Shown: in pieces, positions 1 to 9,890 of the stretch
Position numbering within the stretch: position 1 is the stretch's first letter
How the letters are laid out: the number at the start of each line of letters is the position of its first letter
Made by a program: the position numbers and the translations under genes
The notes under the pieces: model-generated
Told to the model about the DNA's origin: nothing
What the model saw: only the letters and a program-made list of their open reading frames with translations
Database searches by the model: none
NCBI RefSeq assembly: GCF_009760905.1
Contig: NZ_VIRW01000001.1
Coordinates: 186,001-250,000 of the forward strand
Length of the DNA: 64,000 nucleotides
From: Chitinibacter sp. GC72
Lineage (GTDB): Bacteria > Pseudomonadota > Gammaproteobacteria > Burkholderiales > Chitinibacteraceae
Reading direction: 5' to 3'

Positions 1-2
1 AT

Positions 3-569
3 GGCATGCCTGAGCTACGGCATTTGTGCCAATGGCTGGCGCAAATCCGGCAGGGCGTGGTGTTTAGCCCCGACTGCACCCGCATTATTGCGCCCCGATT
101 GGCGCAGCTGCATGAATTCTCCGGGCTGAAACGGCTAACGGCCTTGCTCGATATTCTGGCCGAGCTGGAAAACGATCAGGCTGCGCGTTTTATCAATGGC
201 GAGCTAACGCAGCTAGACCCGGATCGCCGCTTGATCAGGGCCATGACACATTTACAAAACCACTATTTGCAGGCCGTCACGCTGGACGAGCTGGCCCAGG
301 TTGCCGCCTGCAGTGTGACCACCCTGAAAAGACTGTTTGCCCAGCAAATGAAATCGAGCTTTAGTCAGGAGCTTTCGCGCTTGCGTATCGCCCATGCCAG
401 CAATCTGCTCCTGACCACGGATCGCGGCATAGACTGGATCGCCAGCCAAAGCGGCTACCCCTGTTTAAGTCATTTTTATCAGCAGTTTAGCGAGCGGCTG
501 GGCCAAACGCCCAGCGCCTTCCGGCGACAGGCCAAAGCGCACTCGACGCAAGGACAATACAGGGTATAG
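3..569 (+). CDS. AraC-family transcriptional regulator, 3' part only
   Basis: The reading frame is open from the left edge, so the N-terminal part lies outside the window; the first visible Met is at base 6. The last ~100 residues form a typical AraC/XylS double helix-turn-helix: a first helix pair around VTLDELAQVAACSVTTLKRLF and a second around IDWIASQSGYPCLSHFYQQF, followed by the family end motif GQTPSAFRR. Proteins of this family bind DNA as transcriptional activators or repressors; the effector cannot be inferred because the sensing domain is mostly absent. The stop codon TAG (567-569) lies inside a dispersed palindromic element. Family assignment is firm; specificity is unknown. Confidence 0.85.
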   Translation, partial: GMPELRHLCQWLAQIRQGVVFSPDCTRIIAPRLAQLHEFSGLKRLTALLDILAELENDQAARFINGELTQLDPDRRLIRAMTHLQNHYLQAVTLDELAQVAACSVTTLKRLFAQQMKSSFSQELSRLRIAHASNLLLTTDRGIDWIASQSGYPCLSHFYQQFSERLGQTPSAFRRQAKAHSTQGQYRV

Positions 570-611
570 CCCGTAACAGTATATGCAAAAATGCCTGCAG
601 CCATATACCCC
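561..611. repeat. GGGTATA...CCATATACCCC palindromic element 1
   Basis: Left end GGGTATAG (562-569) and right end CCATATACCCC (601-611), with CTGCAGCCATATA just inside the right end. It matches the elements at 17245 and 23815. The left end contains the stop codon of the upstream AraC-type gene. Confidence 0.65.
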
Positions 612-804
612 AAGCACGTCAGTAATACTGCATAGCACAAGCCATTCTGGCTGTTTTCAGGGCAAGGAACAAGAAGCCGCGCGACAGATGACAGGGTCTG
701 CAAGAGAGTGATTTTGCAGTGGAAATCACGCTTTCTTTCTCCTAGAAGTAGCCATTTTTCGGTATGATTACGTACTTTTTGCCAAATTTCTGGGTTCTAT
801 AGAC

Positions 805-3800
805 ATGGCCAACGTGCTCCAACTACGCGGCGGTACCGCGCTTTCACCGTTCCGGATTGAAAAATTAGCAACTGCGCTCGCCGCGCAAGGTCTGACTGTC
901 AACCTTTATGCCGAATACTGGCATTTCATCGAATTGAACGCCGATTTGTCCGCAGACGATCAGGCCGTCCTTGAGCGCATTTTGAGCTATGGCGAGCCAG
1001 CCAATCCGGCACAAGCCGCTGGCACACCGATTCTGGTCTTGCCCCGTTTGGGCACCATTTCACCGTGGTCTTCCAAAGCGACCGACATCGCGCTGCACTG
1101 TGGTCTAGACGGCAAAGTCGCGCGTATCGAGCGCGGCATGGCCATTTACGCGAGCAAAGCCGCCGGCTCAGCGCTCTCTACCGCAGAAAAAAATACGCTG
1201 TTGCCGCTGATTCACGATCGCATGACCGAGCAAGTCTTCGAAGGCTTGGCGGCGGGCAATGAGCTGTTCCGTCATTTTGAGCCAACTGAACTGAAAACCG
1301 TTGACATCTTGGGCGGCGGTCAAGCGGCGCTGGAACAAGCGAATACCGAATACGGTCTGGCGCTCTCCAGCGATGAAATTGAATACTTGGTAGAAAATTT
1401 CAACAAATTGGGCCGTAACCCAAGCGACGTTGAATTGACAATGTTCGCTCAGGCGAATTCCGAGCATTGCCGCCATAAAATCTTTAACGCCAACTTCATC
1501 ATCGACGGCCAAGCGCAAGACTACAGCTTGTTTGGCATGATTCGCGAAACGCATAAAGCGTCACCAGAAGGCACTGTGGTTGCTTACTCGGATAATTCTT
1601 CGGTGATCGAAGGCGCAGAAATCGAGCGTTTCTTCCCAGCCAGCAACGGCGCGGAATACACATTCGAAAAACAAAAAACCCACATTCTGATGAAAGTGGA
1701 AACGCACAATCACCCAACCGCTATTTCTCCATTCCCCGGCGCAGCCACGGGCTCGGGCGGCGAGATTCGTGACGAAGGCGCAACGGGTCGCGGCTCGAAA
1801 CCGAAAGCCGGTTTGTGTGGTTTCACCGTATCCAATCTGAATTTGCCAGGCTACGTACAAGACTGGGAAAGCCCGGAATACGGCAAGCCAGACCGCATTG
1901 CTTCGGCGCTCGACATCATGATCGAAGGCCCAATTGGCGCGGCGGCATTCAATAATGAATTTGGTCGTCCTAATCTGGCTGGCTATTTCCGTACGTTCGA
2001 GCTGGATGTGAACGGCGAGCGCCGTGGCTACCACAAGCCGATCATGATTGCCGGTGGTTTGGGCAATATCAGTGCTGATCATGTCACTAAAAACGGCTTG
2101 CCTGATGGCTCATTGTTGATTCAACTCGGCGGCCCGGGCATGTTGATCGGCATGGGCGGCGGCGCAGCGTCATCGATGGACACTGGCGCGAATGCGGCTG
2201 ATCTGGATTTTGATTCGGTACAACGCGGCAATCCGGAAATGGAACGCCGTTGTCAGGAAGTGATCGACCGCTGCTGGCAGCTGGGCGACAAAAACCCAAT
2301 TCAATCGATTCACGACGTCGGCGCAGGCGGTATTTCGAATGCCTTCCCAGAGCTGGTGAACGACGCAGGCATGGGTGCGGTGTTTAACTTGCGTAAAGTA
2401 AACATCGAAGAGCGCGGCATGGCGCCAAAAGAAATCTGGTCAAATGAATCGCAAGAGCGCTACGTGCTCGGCATTCATCCGAATGACTTGCTGACTTTTG
2501 AAGCGATTTGCGAGCGCGAGCGTTGCCCATTTGCGGTTATCGGCCACACGACCGACGAGCGCCATCTGACGGTAGAAGATCCTCACTTTGGCAATAAGCC
2601 AGTGGATATGCCGATGGACGTGCTGCTGGGCAAACCGCCAAAAATGACGCGCGACGTCACTCGCATCAAACCAGAACTCAAAGTATTCGATTCATCGGCA
2701 CTCGATTTGAAAGAATCGCTGTATAAAGTACTGCAATTGCCATCGGTGGCCGATAAATCATTCCTGATCAATATTGGCGATCGTACCGTTGGCGGCTACA
2801 CCGCTCGCGATCAGATGGTTGGCCCATGGCAGATTCCGGTGGCCGACGTTGCAGTTACCACCATGGGGTATAACACCGTATGCGGCGAAGCAATGGCGAT
2901 GGGTGAACGTACCCCCCTTGCCTTGATCAACGCAGCAGCATCGGGCCGGATGGCCGTCGGTGAAGCGCTGACTAACTTGGCTGCCGCACCGATTGCCAAA
3001 CTGGGCGACGTTAAACTGTCGGCCAACTGGATGGCGCCAGCCGGCCACCCGGGCGAAGACGCTAATCTGTACGACACGGTCAAAGCTGTCGGCCTCGAAT
3101 TGTGCCGCGAACTGGGTGTATCGATTCCGGTCGGCAAGGACTCGCTGTCGATGAAAACAGTCTGGGACGACGCAGGCGAGAAGAAAGCCGTTGTTGCCCC
3201 TCTGTCACTGATTATTTCCGGCTTTGCACCAGTGAGCGACGTACGCAAAACGCTGACCCCTCAATTGGTGACGGGTGTTGAGACCGACTTGCTGCTGATC
3301 GACTTGGGCACCGGCAAATGCCGTCTGGGGGGCTCGGCGCTGGCGCAAGTCAATGCCGAAATCGGCAACTGGGCACCGGATGTAGTCAGCGTTGATCACC
3401 TCAAAGCCTTCTTTGCGACTGTACAAAAACTGAATCTTGAAGGCAAATTGCTGGCTTATCACGACCGCTCGGATGGCGGCCTGATTGCCACCGTCACCGA
3501 GATGATGTTCGCCAGCCATTGCGGTGTAACCTTGGAAATTGACGAGCTGTGTATTGATCGTCGTGTACGCCAGCGCCAGCAACATGAAATCACGCCAGAA
3601 GACGTAGCACGCGCCGAAAATGGCCGCGTGATGGGCGTATTGTTCAATGAAGAGCTGGGCGCGGTACTGCAAGTCCGCCGCAGCGACACCGCTGCCGTAA
3701 TCGCTGCATTTATGCATGCGCAATTGGCTGGTGAATTGCACGTCATCGGCACGACCAATATTGATGACAAGCTGAAAATCAAAAAACGCAACCGCATGTT

Positions 3801-4782
3801 GCTGGATGAGCCACGTGTTAGCCTGCAACAAGCGTGGAGCAAAACCAGCTGGCAAATCCAGCGCCTGCGCGACAATCCAGAATGTGCCGATGCTGAATAC
3901 GCGCGCATTGCCGACAAGAATGACAAGGGCTTGTTTGCCAAATTGACATTCAATCCATCGGATGACATCGCTGCGCCGTTCATCGCCAAAGGCGTGAAGC
4001 CTCGCGTTGCCGTATTGCGCGAGCAAGGTGTGAACGGCCATATCGAGATGGGCGCTGCGTTCAACCGCGCTGGTTTTGCCGCAGTTGACGTCCACATGAG
4101 CGACGTGATCGCTGGCCGCATCAACCTGGCTGACTTTATGGGTCTGGCCGCTTGCGGTGGTTTCTCGTACGGCGACGTATTGGGCGCGGGTGAAGGCTGG
4201 GCGAAATCGATCCTGTTCAACGCGGCTGCACGCGCGCAGTTTGAAGCCTTCTTCAACCGCGCCGATACCTTCGGCCTGGGCGTGTGTAACGGTTGCCAGA
4301 TGATGGCGAACTTGTCAGGCATCATCCCTGGTGCCGAGCACTGGCCAAAATTCACCCGCAATCAGAGCGAGCAGTTTGAAGCACGCTTTGTGACGGTGGA
4401 AGTACCACAATCACCATCGCTGTTCTTCAACGGTATGGCGGGCAGTCAGATGCCAGTGGTCGTGAGCCACGGTGAAGGTTTTGCCAACTTCAGCCGTCCA
4501 GGCGATGTGAGCCAGTCCCAGCAAGGTGATATCAACAAAGTGCTGGTTGCCCTGCGCTACGTCGATAGCCACGGCAAGCCAACGCAGCAATATCCGCTGA
4601 ACCCGAACGGCAGCCCACAAGCCATTGCCGGCGTAACCACGCCAGACGGTCGCTTTAGCATCATGATGCCGCACCCAGAGCGCGTATTCCGCACGGTACA
4701 GAACAGCTGGCACCCAAGTGATTGGGAAGAAGATGGCGCATGGATGCGTATGTTCCGTAATGCCAGAGTCTTCCTTGGCTAG
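805..4782 (+). CDS. purL: Phosphoribosylformylglycinamidine synthase (FGAM synthetase)
   Basis: Single-chain PurL of 1325 residues, close to the gammaproteobacterial length. It catalyses the ATP- and glutamine-dependent conversion of FGAR to FGAM, the fourth step of purine synthesis, in the cytosol. In order: N-terminal PurS-like part, two AIRS-like synthetase halves ([19 protein letters not shown] around residue 300), and a C-terminal class I glutamine amidotransferase with nucleophile Cys1161 in GVCNGCQMM and the His/Glu of PHPERVFR. The ATG at 805 gives the standard start MANVLQLRG; its ribosome site is weak. A TATGAT at 763-768 is a plausible -10 box. It appears monocistronic and ends at a strong terminator. 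Assignment is essentially certain. Confidence 0.98.
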   Translation: MANVLQLRGGTALSPFRIEKLATALAAQGLTVNLYAEYWHFIELNADLSADDQAVLERILSYGEPANPAQAAGTPILVLPRLGTISPWSSKATDIALHCGLDGKVARIERGMAIYASKAAGSALSTAEKNTLLPLIHDRMTEQVFEGLAAGNELFRHFEPTELKTVDILGGGQAALEQANTEYGLALSSDEIEYLVENFNKLGRNPSDVELTMFAQANSEHCRHKIFNANFIIDGQAQDYSLFGMIRETHKASPEGTVVAYSDNSSVIEGAEIERFFPASNGAEYTFEKQKTHILMKVETHNHPTAISPFPGAATGSGGEIRDEGATGRGSKPKAGLCGFTVSNLNLPGYVQDWESPEYGKPDRIASALDIMIEGPIGAAAFNNEFGRPNLAGYFRTFELDVNGERRGYHKPIMIAGGLGNISADHVTKNGLPDGSLLIQLGGPGMLIGMGGGAASSMDTGANAADLDFDSVQRGNPEMERRCQEVIDRCWQLGDKNPIQSIHDVGAGGISNAFPELVNDAGMGAVFNLRKVNIEERGMAPKEIWSNESQERYVLGIHPNDLLTFEAICERERCPFAVIGHTTDERHLTVEDPHFGNKPVDMPMDVLLGKPPKMTRDVTRIKPELKVFDSSALDLKESLYKVLQLPSVADKSFLINIGDRTVGGYTARDQMVGPWQIPVADVAVTTMGYNTVCGEAMAMGERTPLALINAAASGRMAVGEALTNLAAAPIAKLGDVKLSANWMAPAGHPGEDANLYDTVKAVGLELCRELGVSIPVGKDSLSMKTVWDDAGEKKAVVAPLSLIISGFAPVSDVRKTLTPQLVTGVETDLLLIDLGTGKCRLGGSALAQVNAEIGNWAPDVVSVDHLKAFFATVQKLNLEGKLLAYHDRSDGGLIATVTEMMFASHCGVTLEIDELCIDRRVRQRQQHEITPEDVARAENGRVMGVLFNEELGAVLQVRRSDTAAVIAAFMHAQLAGELHVIGTTNIDDKLKIKKRNRMLLDEPRVSLQQAWSKTSWQIQRLRDNPECADAEYARIADKNDKGLFAKLTFNPSDDIAAPFIAKGVKPRVAVLREQGVNGHIEMGAAFNRAGFAAVDVHMSDVIAGRINLADFMGLAACGGFSYGDVLGAGEGWAKSILFNAAARAQFEAFFNRADTFGLGVCNGCQMMANLSGIIPGAEHWPKFTRNQSEQFEARFVTVEVPQSPSLFFNGMAGSQMPVVVSHGEGFANFSRPGDVSQSQQGDINKVLVALRYVDSHGKPTQQYPLNPNGSPQAIAGVTTPDGRFSIMMPHPERVFRTVQNSWHPSDWEEDGAWMRMFRNARVFLG

Positions 4783-4805
4783 AGAGCAATACCCCCTAGT
4801 AAATC

Positions 4806-4837
4806 AAAAAGCCCCATCCGATGATGGGGCTTTTTTA
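4806..4837 (+). terminator. Rho-independent terminator of purL
   Basis: Perfect hairpin GCCCCATC/GATGGGGC (4811-4830) with a CGAT loop, preceded by A5 and followed by T6. It may work in both directions. Confidence 0.9.
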
Positions 4838-4839
4838 TC

Positions 4840-4910
4840 GCCGCTGACAAATTTGCTGGCGAAGCAATTTGTCAGCGGCAGCTCAACTTTACCTGCTGCG
4901 GGCAGCAGGT
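4840..4910. repeat. Two consecutive inverted repeats between purL and the convergent gene
   Basis: The first has 14-bp arms (4840-4853 GCCGCTGACAAATT, 4866-4879) around a 12-nt loop. The second is ACCTGCTGC GG GCAGCAGGT (4891-4910). Neither has a T tract on the plus strand. They may form a structured end for the minus-strand gene that stops at 4915. Confidence 0.6.
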
Positions 4911-4914
4911 AGAT

Positions 4915-5421
4915 TTAGACCTGCTCTTCGGCAATATGCAGCTCGATTTCAACGTTTTCAGCCGAATACTGAATCTGTGCCAGCAATACCGCATCAACGC
5001 GGTTGGCAAAACGGCGCAGCGGGATAGAACGCTCTAGCGCAGGACCCATTTCCGAGCGGAATTCTTTCACATACTGCAGCGCGCCAACGTGATCGCTTTC
5101 CAGCTCATCTTCGTGATCGCTCACAATGCTTTTCACCTTTTTGCGGATTTCTTTGAGCTCTTTAAACAGCTCGCTCGATACTTCGCACAAATCGGCAAAC
5201 TGCAAAGACACATCCACCACGCTACCGGGCACCAGAAAACTCGCCAGGGTTTTTGAGCTATTTTTCAGCAATTCAAGCTGCTGATCATCAAAAACCAACT
5301 GCAAAGGGAAATACTCTTCCGAAGCTTTTAAAGCCTGACGAATACCATCATTGCTGCGCAAAGCTTCCGGCAATTTACTGCTCGCACGGGCGTTCACCAC
5401 ATAACGGGTTTTGGTGCTCAT
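4915..5421 (-). CDS. Conserved-looking hypothetical protein, 168 aa
   Basis: I do not recognise a family. The ATG at 5421 (MSTKTRYVVNARAS) is preceded by TGGAGA at good spacing; a TTG twelve bases further upstream is less likely. The protein is soluble and charged with no signal peptide or membrane segment. The middle (about residues 80-115, ELFKELKEIRKKVKSIVSDHEDELES) is helical and could form a coiled coil. Codon use resembles the neighbours. It is a single gene convergent with purL and upstream of tRNA-Leu on the other strand. No function is proposed. Confidence 0.75.
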   Translation of the reverse strand: MSTKTRYVVNARASSKLPEALRSNDGIRQALKASEEYFPLQLVFDDQQLELLKNSSKTLASFLVPGSVVDVSLQFADLCEVSSELFKELKEIRKKVKSIVSDHEDELESDHVGALQYVKEFRSEMGPALERSIPLRRFANRVDAVLLAQIQYSAENVEIELHIAEEQV

Positions 5422-5602
5422 TACATTCTCCAAATAAAGTTGGGATAAAGTTTATAGCGAGAGTGTGACGCCGCTTTTAATATGCATCAAGTCCGATCAG
5501 ATGATTCCGATTATTTTCAAACAGGGCTAGACAAGGTGGGGCGGATTCGTTAATATTCGCCTCCTCTGAATTGCATACCTCATTAGCAATTCATCGTGAT
5601 GT

Positions 5603-5687
5603 GCGCGATTGGTGGAATTGGTAGACACGCAGCGTTGAGGTCGCTGTGCCGCAAGGCGTGCGAGTTCGAGTCTCGTGTTGCGCACCA
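5603..5687 (+). tRNA. tRNA-Leu (anticodon GAG)
   Basis: 85 nt including an encoded CCA (5685-5687). Acceptor GCGCGAT pairs with GTTGCGC using G-T pairs. Anticodon stem CAGCG/CGCTG encloses TTGAGGT, anticodon GAG at 5637-5639. A long variable arm and T-loop GTTCGAGTC are present, as expected for a class II leucine tRNA reading CUC/CUU. Confidence 0.95.
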
Positions 5688-5698
5688 CAAAAAACATA

Positions 5699-5733
5699 AA
5701 CCCCGAAAGTTGAAAAGCTTTGCGGGGTTTTTT
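5699..5733 (+). terminator. Terminator downstream of tRNA-Leu
   Basis: Hairpin CCCCGAAAG (5701-5709) with CTTTGCGGGG (5718-5727), followed by T6. Confidence 0.85.
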
Positions 5734-5810
5734 GTTTTTCGATTTTTTTCGGCTTGGGTACTATCGAGAAATTCTGTGTGGGCCGCCTAAGGAAGTCCAA
5801 ATCAGCGATA

Positions 5811-7097
5811 TTACAAATCGAGCCACAGCTTGATATAGGCTTGATCCGGGTCATACATTGTCGCTTGTTTTTCGATATTGAAGCGACGGTTTGGTCTGGG
5901 GTCGGTGCCTAGTCCGGCCAGATACAGCCAGTTGCCCTGATTGCTATATACATCGTAATCAAGCAGCTGCGCTTCGAACCAGGCCGCACCTGCGCGCCAA
6001 TCGCATTGCAAATCATGAATCAGATAGCTAGCAACATTTTGCCGCATGCGGTTGGATAAATAAGCGGTGGCAGACAGCTCGCGCATGGCGGCGTCGATGA
6101 ATGGCTGGCCGGTTTCGGCCTGACACCAGCGCACGAATCGCTCAGGGTGATGCGGCTGCGGCAAGCGCCCTTTCAGGCCGCCAGCGCGATAAAGCTGAGC
6201 ACCAAAGCGCCAATGCAGCAGGCGGAAATAATCGCGCCACAGTAATTCAAACCAGATCCAGTAGGTGCCGTCATTGGCACCTACTCGCGCTTCGTGCGCT
6301 CGCAAGGCCTGCGCAATTTGCCGGGCCGAGATCGCCCCCGTAGCCAGCCACGGCGAAAACTTGCACGAATAATCAGTGCCGATCAAGCCATTGCGCGTTT
6401 GCTTGTACTGATCGGCCAAACCGCAGGCAAAGTAGCGCTGCAGATGCGCTAGCCCACTGCTTGCCCCGCCGCGCCAGGCTGCGCTGGCATACGGAAAAGC
6501 ACTGCGAAAATCGGCAAAGGGCTCGCCATACAGCGTCGGCCAATCGATTGCGGGATAATCATAAATTTGCGCTGGTGCGGGCGGCAATGCGCTAGGCGCG
6601 ACCAAGGGCGCGGGTAGCGCCATCCCTGCCGCCTCCACTTGCTGGCGAAAGGCGGTAAAAATCAGCGGCAATTGTTCGGGCGCGAATGGCAAGCTGGCAG
6701 GATCCAGCATGCTCGATTGCCACACGGTATGCAGTGGGCAATTTTGCACGCGCAATGCCTGACATTGCGCGATTTCTTCAGGTGCCAAAATTGCTTCGCA
6801 ATAAATCGCTTGGGCGGCCAAAGACTGCATGAGCGCGGGCAATACCTGCTCGGGCTTGCCGTGGAGAATCAGCAGCTGTTGCCCCAGCTGCTGGCATTGC
6901 GCGGCCAGATCTTGCAGGGTATCGGCCAAAAATGCTTTTCTGTGCTGGCCTACGCGAGCAAACCCCCACACCGTATCTTCTTCGACTGGCCAGCAATACA
7001 CCAAAGCCAGCTGATCCGCTTGCGCACAGGCTTGCTGCAGCGCCGGATTATCAGCCAGCCGCAGATCATTCCGAAACCAGTAAATGGCAGTCCGCAT
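5811..7097 (-). CDS. Cryptochrome DASH / photolyase-family flavoprotein
   Basis: 428 residues from the ATG at 7097 (MRTAIYWFRNDLRLADN), preceded by GGGGT. A longer frame upstream would overlap the previous gene and is rejected. An N-terminal alpha/beta antenna domain (about 1-130) is followed by the helical FAD-binding domain (about 190-425). Features typical of cry-DASH are TYWIWFELLWRDYFR and the C-terminal GTDPRPNRRFN...YDPDQAYIKLW. Cry-DASH proteins bind FAD and often MTHF and repair cyclobutane dimers, mainly in single-stranded DNA, or act as light sensors. It is the last gene of a four-gene photorepair operon, 22 bp after the FAD oxidoreductase. Family call is strong; repair versus sensing is open. 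Confidence 0.9.
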   Translation of the reverse strand: MRTAIYWFRNDLRLADNPALQQACAQADQLALVYCWPVEEDTVWGFARVGQHRKAFLADTLQDLAAQCQQLGQQLLILHGKPEQVLPALMQSLAAQAIYCEAILAPEEIAQCQALRVQNCPLHTVWQSSMLDPASLPFAPEQLPLIFTAFRQQVEAAGMALPAPLVAPSALPPAPAQIYDYPAIDWPTLYGEPFADFRSAFPYASAAWRGGASSGLAHLQRYFACGLADQYKQTRNGLIGTDYSCKFSPWLATGAISARQIAQALRAHEARVGANDGTYWIWFELLWRDYFRLLHWRFGAQLYRAGGLKGRLPQPHHPERFVRWCQAETGQPFIDAAMRELSATAYLSNRMRQNVASYLIHDLQCDWRAGAAWFEAQLLDYDVYSNQGNWLYLAGLGTDPRPNRRFNIEKQATMYDPDQAYIKLWLDL

Positions 7098-7119
7098 CTT
7101 TTTACCCCGTTGGATCGAT

Positions 7120-8136
7120 TCACTGCGCGGCGCTGGCCAGCAATGCTTCGGCCGCAGCCAGCCCGGATAAATACGCGCCCTCAACGCGCCCCCCTTCCAG
7201 CCAGTCGCCCGCCAGCATCAGGCCGGATGTCGCCTGCTGCGGCGCTGGCTGCTCGCAGCTTCCGCGTGCATAGCGCCAGCGATGCGCAGCGACGTAGGTG
7301 AATTCGGCTGTGGGCAGCTCCCAGCATTGCAGCAAACGGCTGAACTCTGCACTGAGCAATTGGCTGACAGCTTCAGCTGATTGCTCTAGCTGCGCCTGCG
7401 ACCACTCGGGGGTAGCATGGAGTACCCAGTGCTCCCCAGCGCGGCCCGCTTTACTGCTATCGTGCGCAATCCAGCCCAGCGGCCCGCTATTGATAAACGC
7501 CCCAGCAAAAGGCAGTTGAATCGCTTGCGCGCAACTCACCATCACCGCCCAGCAAGGCTGCATCTGTGCCTGCGCAGCCAGCGGGCGGGCAGGATGAGCC
7601 GTTGGAATCAGCTTGGCGGCTTGCGGTGCGGGGATCGCCAGCACCACTTGCGTAGCCAGCCAACATTGATCAGCCGCCCTCACCTGCCAGCCCTGCGCGT
7701 GCGCCTGCAGTGCATCGACTTCGATATTGGGCAAGACCTGCAGTTGCGCGGCCATCTGCCGCAAAGGCGAGTTCATCGCAGGCATACCGACAAAACGCTG
7801 CTGCGGCGAGCTTTCACGCAGCGTTTGCCCATCCCAGGCATACACCGGTGTAGTCCAGGCGCTGACCACCCTGGCTCGTAGCCAATGTGCCACTTGGCGA
7901 CGAAAAGCGGCTGAGCGCGCAGTGAAATATTGTGCACCATGATCCCACTGCGCCACATCAGTGCGCCGGGTGGCCATCCGCCCGCCAATTCCGCGTGATT
8001 TATCCAGCACCAGCACTCGCCTGCCCGCGGCCTGTAGCCGCTGCGCCGCACTGAGGCCAGCCATCCCCGCGCCGATCACAATCACATCCCATTTTGCATC
8101 TGCCTGCACGCGTAACCCTTTTTTACTAATGCTCAC
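7120..8136 (-). CDS. FAD-dependent oxidoreductase (renalase/amine-oxidase-like)
   Basis: About 338 residues. The N-terminal Rossmann motif VIVIGAGMAGLSAAQRL, then LDKSRGIGGRMATRR and the C-terminal LMLAGDWLEGGRVEGAYLSG, place it among NAD(P)/FAD-dependent amine-oxidase-like flavoproteins related to renalase. Substrate unknown. The chosen start is a GTG at 8136 whose bases overlap the TGA of the photolyase gene (GTGA, 4 bp), implying translational coupling; a GTG nine codons later is an alternative. Its place between two photolyase-family genes suggests a role in flavin chemistry or photorepair, which is inference. Confidence 0.85.
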   Translation of the reverse strand: MSISKKGLRVQADAKWDVIVIGAGMAGLSAAQRLQAAGRRVLVLDKSRGIGGRMATRRTDVAQWDHGAQYFTARSAAFRRQVAHWLRARVVSAWTTPVYAWDGQTLRESSPQQRFVGMPAMNSPLRQMAAQLQVLPNIEVDALQAHAQGWQVRAADQCWLATQVVLAIPAPQAAKLIPTAHPARPLAAQAQMQPCWAVMVSCAQAIQLPFAGAFINSGPLGWIAHDSSKAGRAGEHWVLHATPEWSQAQLEQSAEAVSQLLSAEFSRLLQCWELPTAEFTYVAAHRWRYARGSCEQPAPQQATSGLMLAGDWLEGGRVEGAYLSGLAAAEALLASAAQ

Positions 8137-9668
8137 AATTGATCAATTTGCTGTAAATACTGCTCGGCCTGCTGCAAAGTGGCTTGCTGCTCCTCGGGCG
8201 GCATCTTGCGCCAGGTTTGGTAAGTCATTCCCGAGCGAGGATTATTTTGCAAGCGCGGCGCATGGCGCTGATGAAAATGCCAGTACAGGCTATTGAATGG
8301 GCATGCGCCCTCGCCATGGCGTAGCTTGGGCTGATAGTGGCAGCCCTTGCAATAATCACTCATTTTGCTGATATAGCTGGCCGATCCGGCATACGGTTTA
8401 CTACCGAGCAAGCCGCCATCGGCATACTGGCTCATCCCGCGGGTATTGGGCATTTCAACCCACTCAAAAGCATCAACATAAATCCCCAGATACCAGGCAT
8501 CGACCTGATCAGGATCTATCCCGGCCAGCAGCGCAAAATTGCCCGTGACCATCAGCCGCTGAATATGGTGGGCATAGCCCAAAGCCAAAGACTGATCAAT
8601 TGCGTGTTTAAGGCAATTCATCCGCGTCTGACCATCCCAATACCAGCGTGGCAAGTTGCGCTGATGCTCCAGCACATTGAGCTGCGCATAGCCGGGCATG
8701 CGCGCCCAATACACCCCGCGGACAAATTCACGCCAGCCCAAGATCTGCCGCACAAACCCTTCCACCGTCGAGAGCGAAACGCGCCCGGCGGCAAATTCAT
8801 CCAGTGCGGCATGGATCACCTCTAAGGGGTGCAGCAATTTCAGATTGAGCGCAAACGAAATACCGGCATGAAACAGCGTGGGCGAGGCGGTACTCATCGC
8901 ATCCTGATACGCGCCAAAATGCGGCAAGGCCTGCGCCACAAACGCCGCCAGCGTTGCTTTGGCCTCGCTACGGCTGATTGGCCAGCCAAAGTTCGCCGCC
9001 TGTGGCTCGCCGATGGTTTTAACCCCGGCCGCCTCGATGTCCTGCCACACGGCACTTAAATCTTTGGGATGCGCCAGCCAGGCCGGTGCAGGCGGCTGGC
9101 CAGACCAGCGTTTGCGGTTATCCTGATCAAAATTCCACTGCCCACCCAGCGGCTGGCCGTGCTCATCGAGCAAAATTTGATACTGCTTGCGCAGCGCACG
9201 GTAAAAAAACTCCATGCGTGGGATCTTGGTCGCAAATTGCTGGCTGATCGCGGCGCGATCAACTAGAAAATGCTCGCTATCGACGACCTTAACCGCAATG
9301 CCCAGCTTATCCTGCGCCGCTTGAAGCATCGCCTCCACGCGAAACTCATCGGCCTGCTGCCGCTCCAGCTGCGTGATCTGCTCACTGGCAACCAGCTGGC
9401 GCAAGTTCTGCATGAAATCCTGCTGATTATCGGCGTCACCAATTTTGAAATACCGCACCCGACAGCCCGCTTGCCGCAAAGCCTGCGCAAAACCGCGCAT
9501 CGCCGCAAAAATGCCTAGCACTTTTTGCGCATGATGCCAGGCGTAATCAGTTTCGCTGCGCAGCTCCATCAGCACATACAGCACATCGCTACGGCCGCGC
9601 TCAGCAGGCGAAAACCAGCTATGCCGGATATTGAGCTGATCGCCCAATAGCAATCTGAGCGTACTCAT
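8133..9668 (-). CDS. FeS-BCP class photolyase (PhrB-like, probable (6-4) photolyase)
   Basis: 511 residues. The ATG at 9668 ([13 protein letters not shown]) follows AGGAG at ideal spacing. It belongs to the bacterial cryptochrome/photolyases with a 4Fe-4S cluster: Cys352 (MNCLKH), Cys440, Cys443 (YCKGC) and Cys456 (ACPFN) have the same spacing as the four cluster ligands of Agrobacterium PhrB as I remember them. Members bind FAD and a lumazine antenna and repair (6-4) photoproducts. It overlaps the DUF2256 gene by ATGA and the following oxidoreductase by GTGA, so the three are translationally coupled. Class assignment is strong; the lesion repaired is inferred from the class. Confidence 0.93.
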   Translation of the reverse strand: MSTLRLLLGDQLNIRHSWFSPAERGRSDVLYVLMELRSETDYAWHHAQKVLGIFAAMRGFAQALRQAGCRVRYFKIGDADNQQDFMQNLRQLVASEQITQLERQQADEFRVEAMLQAAQDKLGIAVKVVDSEHFLVDRAAISQQFATKIPRMEFFYRALRKQYQILLDEHGQPLGGQWNFDQDNRKRWSGQPPAPAWLAHPKDLSAVWQDIEAAGVKTIGEPQAANFGWPISRSEAKATLAAFVAQALPHFGAYQDAMSTASPTLFHAGISFALNLKLLHPLEVIHAALDEFAAGRVSLSTVEGFVRQILGWREFVRGVYWARMPGYAQLNVLEHQRNLPRWYWDGQTRMNCLKHAIDQSLALGYAHHIQRLMVTGNFALLAGIDPDQVDAWYLGIYVDAFEWVEMPNTRGMSQYADGGLLGSKPYAGSASYISKMSDYCKGCHYQPKLRHGEGACPFNSLYWHFHQRHAPRLQNNPRSGMTYQTWRKMPPEEQQATLQQAEQYLQQIDQL

Positions 9669-9808
9669 TCCACACTCCTGCGCTTGGCGCACCGAACGCT
9701 GCAGTACTTCACCGCCTCCCAGTTCTTTTCCCACTTCTTGCGCCAGGCAAAAGCACGCAAACATACCGGGCAGATCTTTTGCGGCAAATTGAGTTTATGA
9801 TGCGCCAT
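9665..9808 (-). CDS. DUF2256 zinc-ribbon protein, 47 aa
   Basis: The protein shows the DUF2256 pattern LPQKICPVC...[11 protein letters not shown]...YCSVRC. Cys13, Cys16, Cys36 and Cys40 form a C-x2-C/C-x3-C set that probably binds zinc. The ATG at 9808 is chosen because the conserved domain starts there. Its stop overlaps the photolyase start (ATGA). DUF2256 genes are often found beside photolyase genes, but no function is established. As first gene of this operon it may assist the flavoproteins, which is inference. Confidence 0.88.
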   Translation of the reverse strand: MAHHKLNLPQKICPVCLRAFAWRKKWEKNWEAVKYCSVRCAKRRSVE

Positions 9809-9824
9809 AGCGTTTTTAATCCAC

Positions 9825-9890
9825 AGGGGTATATAACCAGAACCCAATATTTCAAATAGTCTTGAGGCAATACATGGGTATGTATCTGTC
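9825..9890. repeat. GGGGTATATA element 2, variant with ACATGGGTATGTAT end
   Basis: Starts GGGGTATATAACC (9826) and ends GCAATACATGGGTATGTATCTG. The end part matches the elements at 34792 and, less well, 36058. It sits 17 bp upstream of the photorepair operon start, within its leader or promoter. Confidence 0.5.

Noticed and set aside
3205-4095. Long minus-strand open frames (about 300 codons) inside purL
   Set aside because: They lie antisense to the conserved synthetase and amidotransferase coding sequence, have no family features and reflect codon bias of purL.
7098-7184. N-terminal extension of the cry-DASH gene to base 7184
   Set aside because: It would overlap the oxidoreductase coding end and lacks a ribosome site; the ATG at 7097 begins exactly at the conserved photolyase N terminus.
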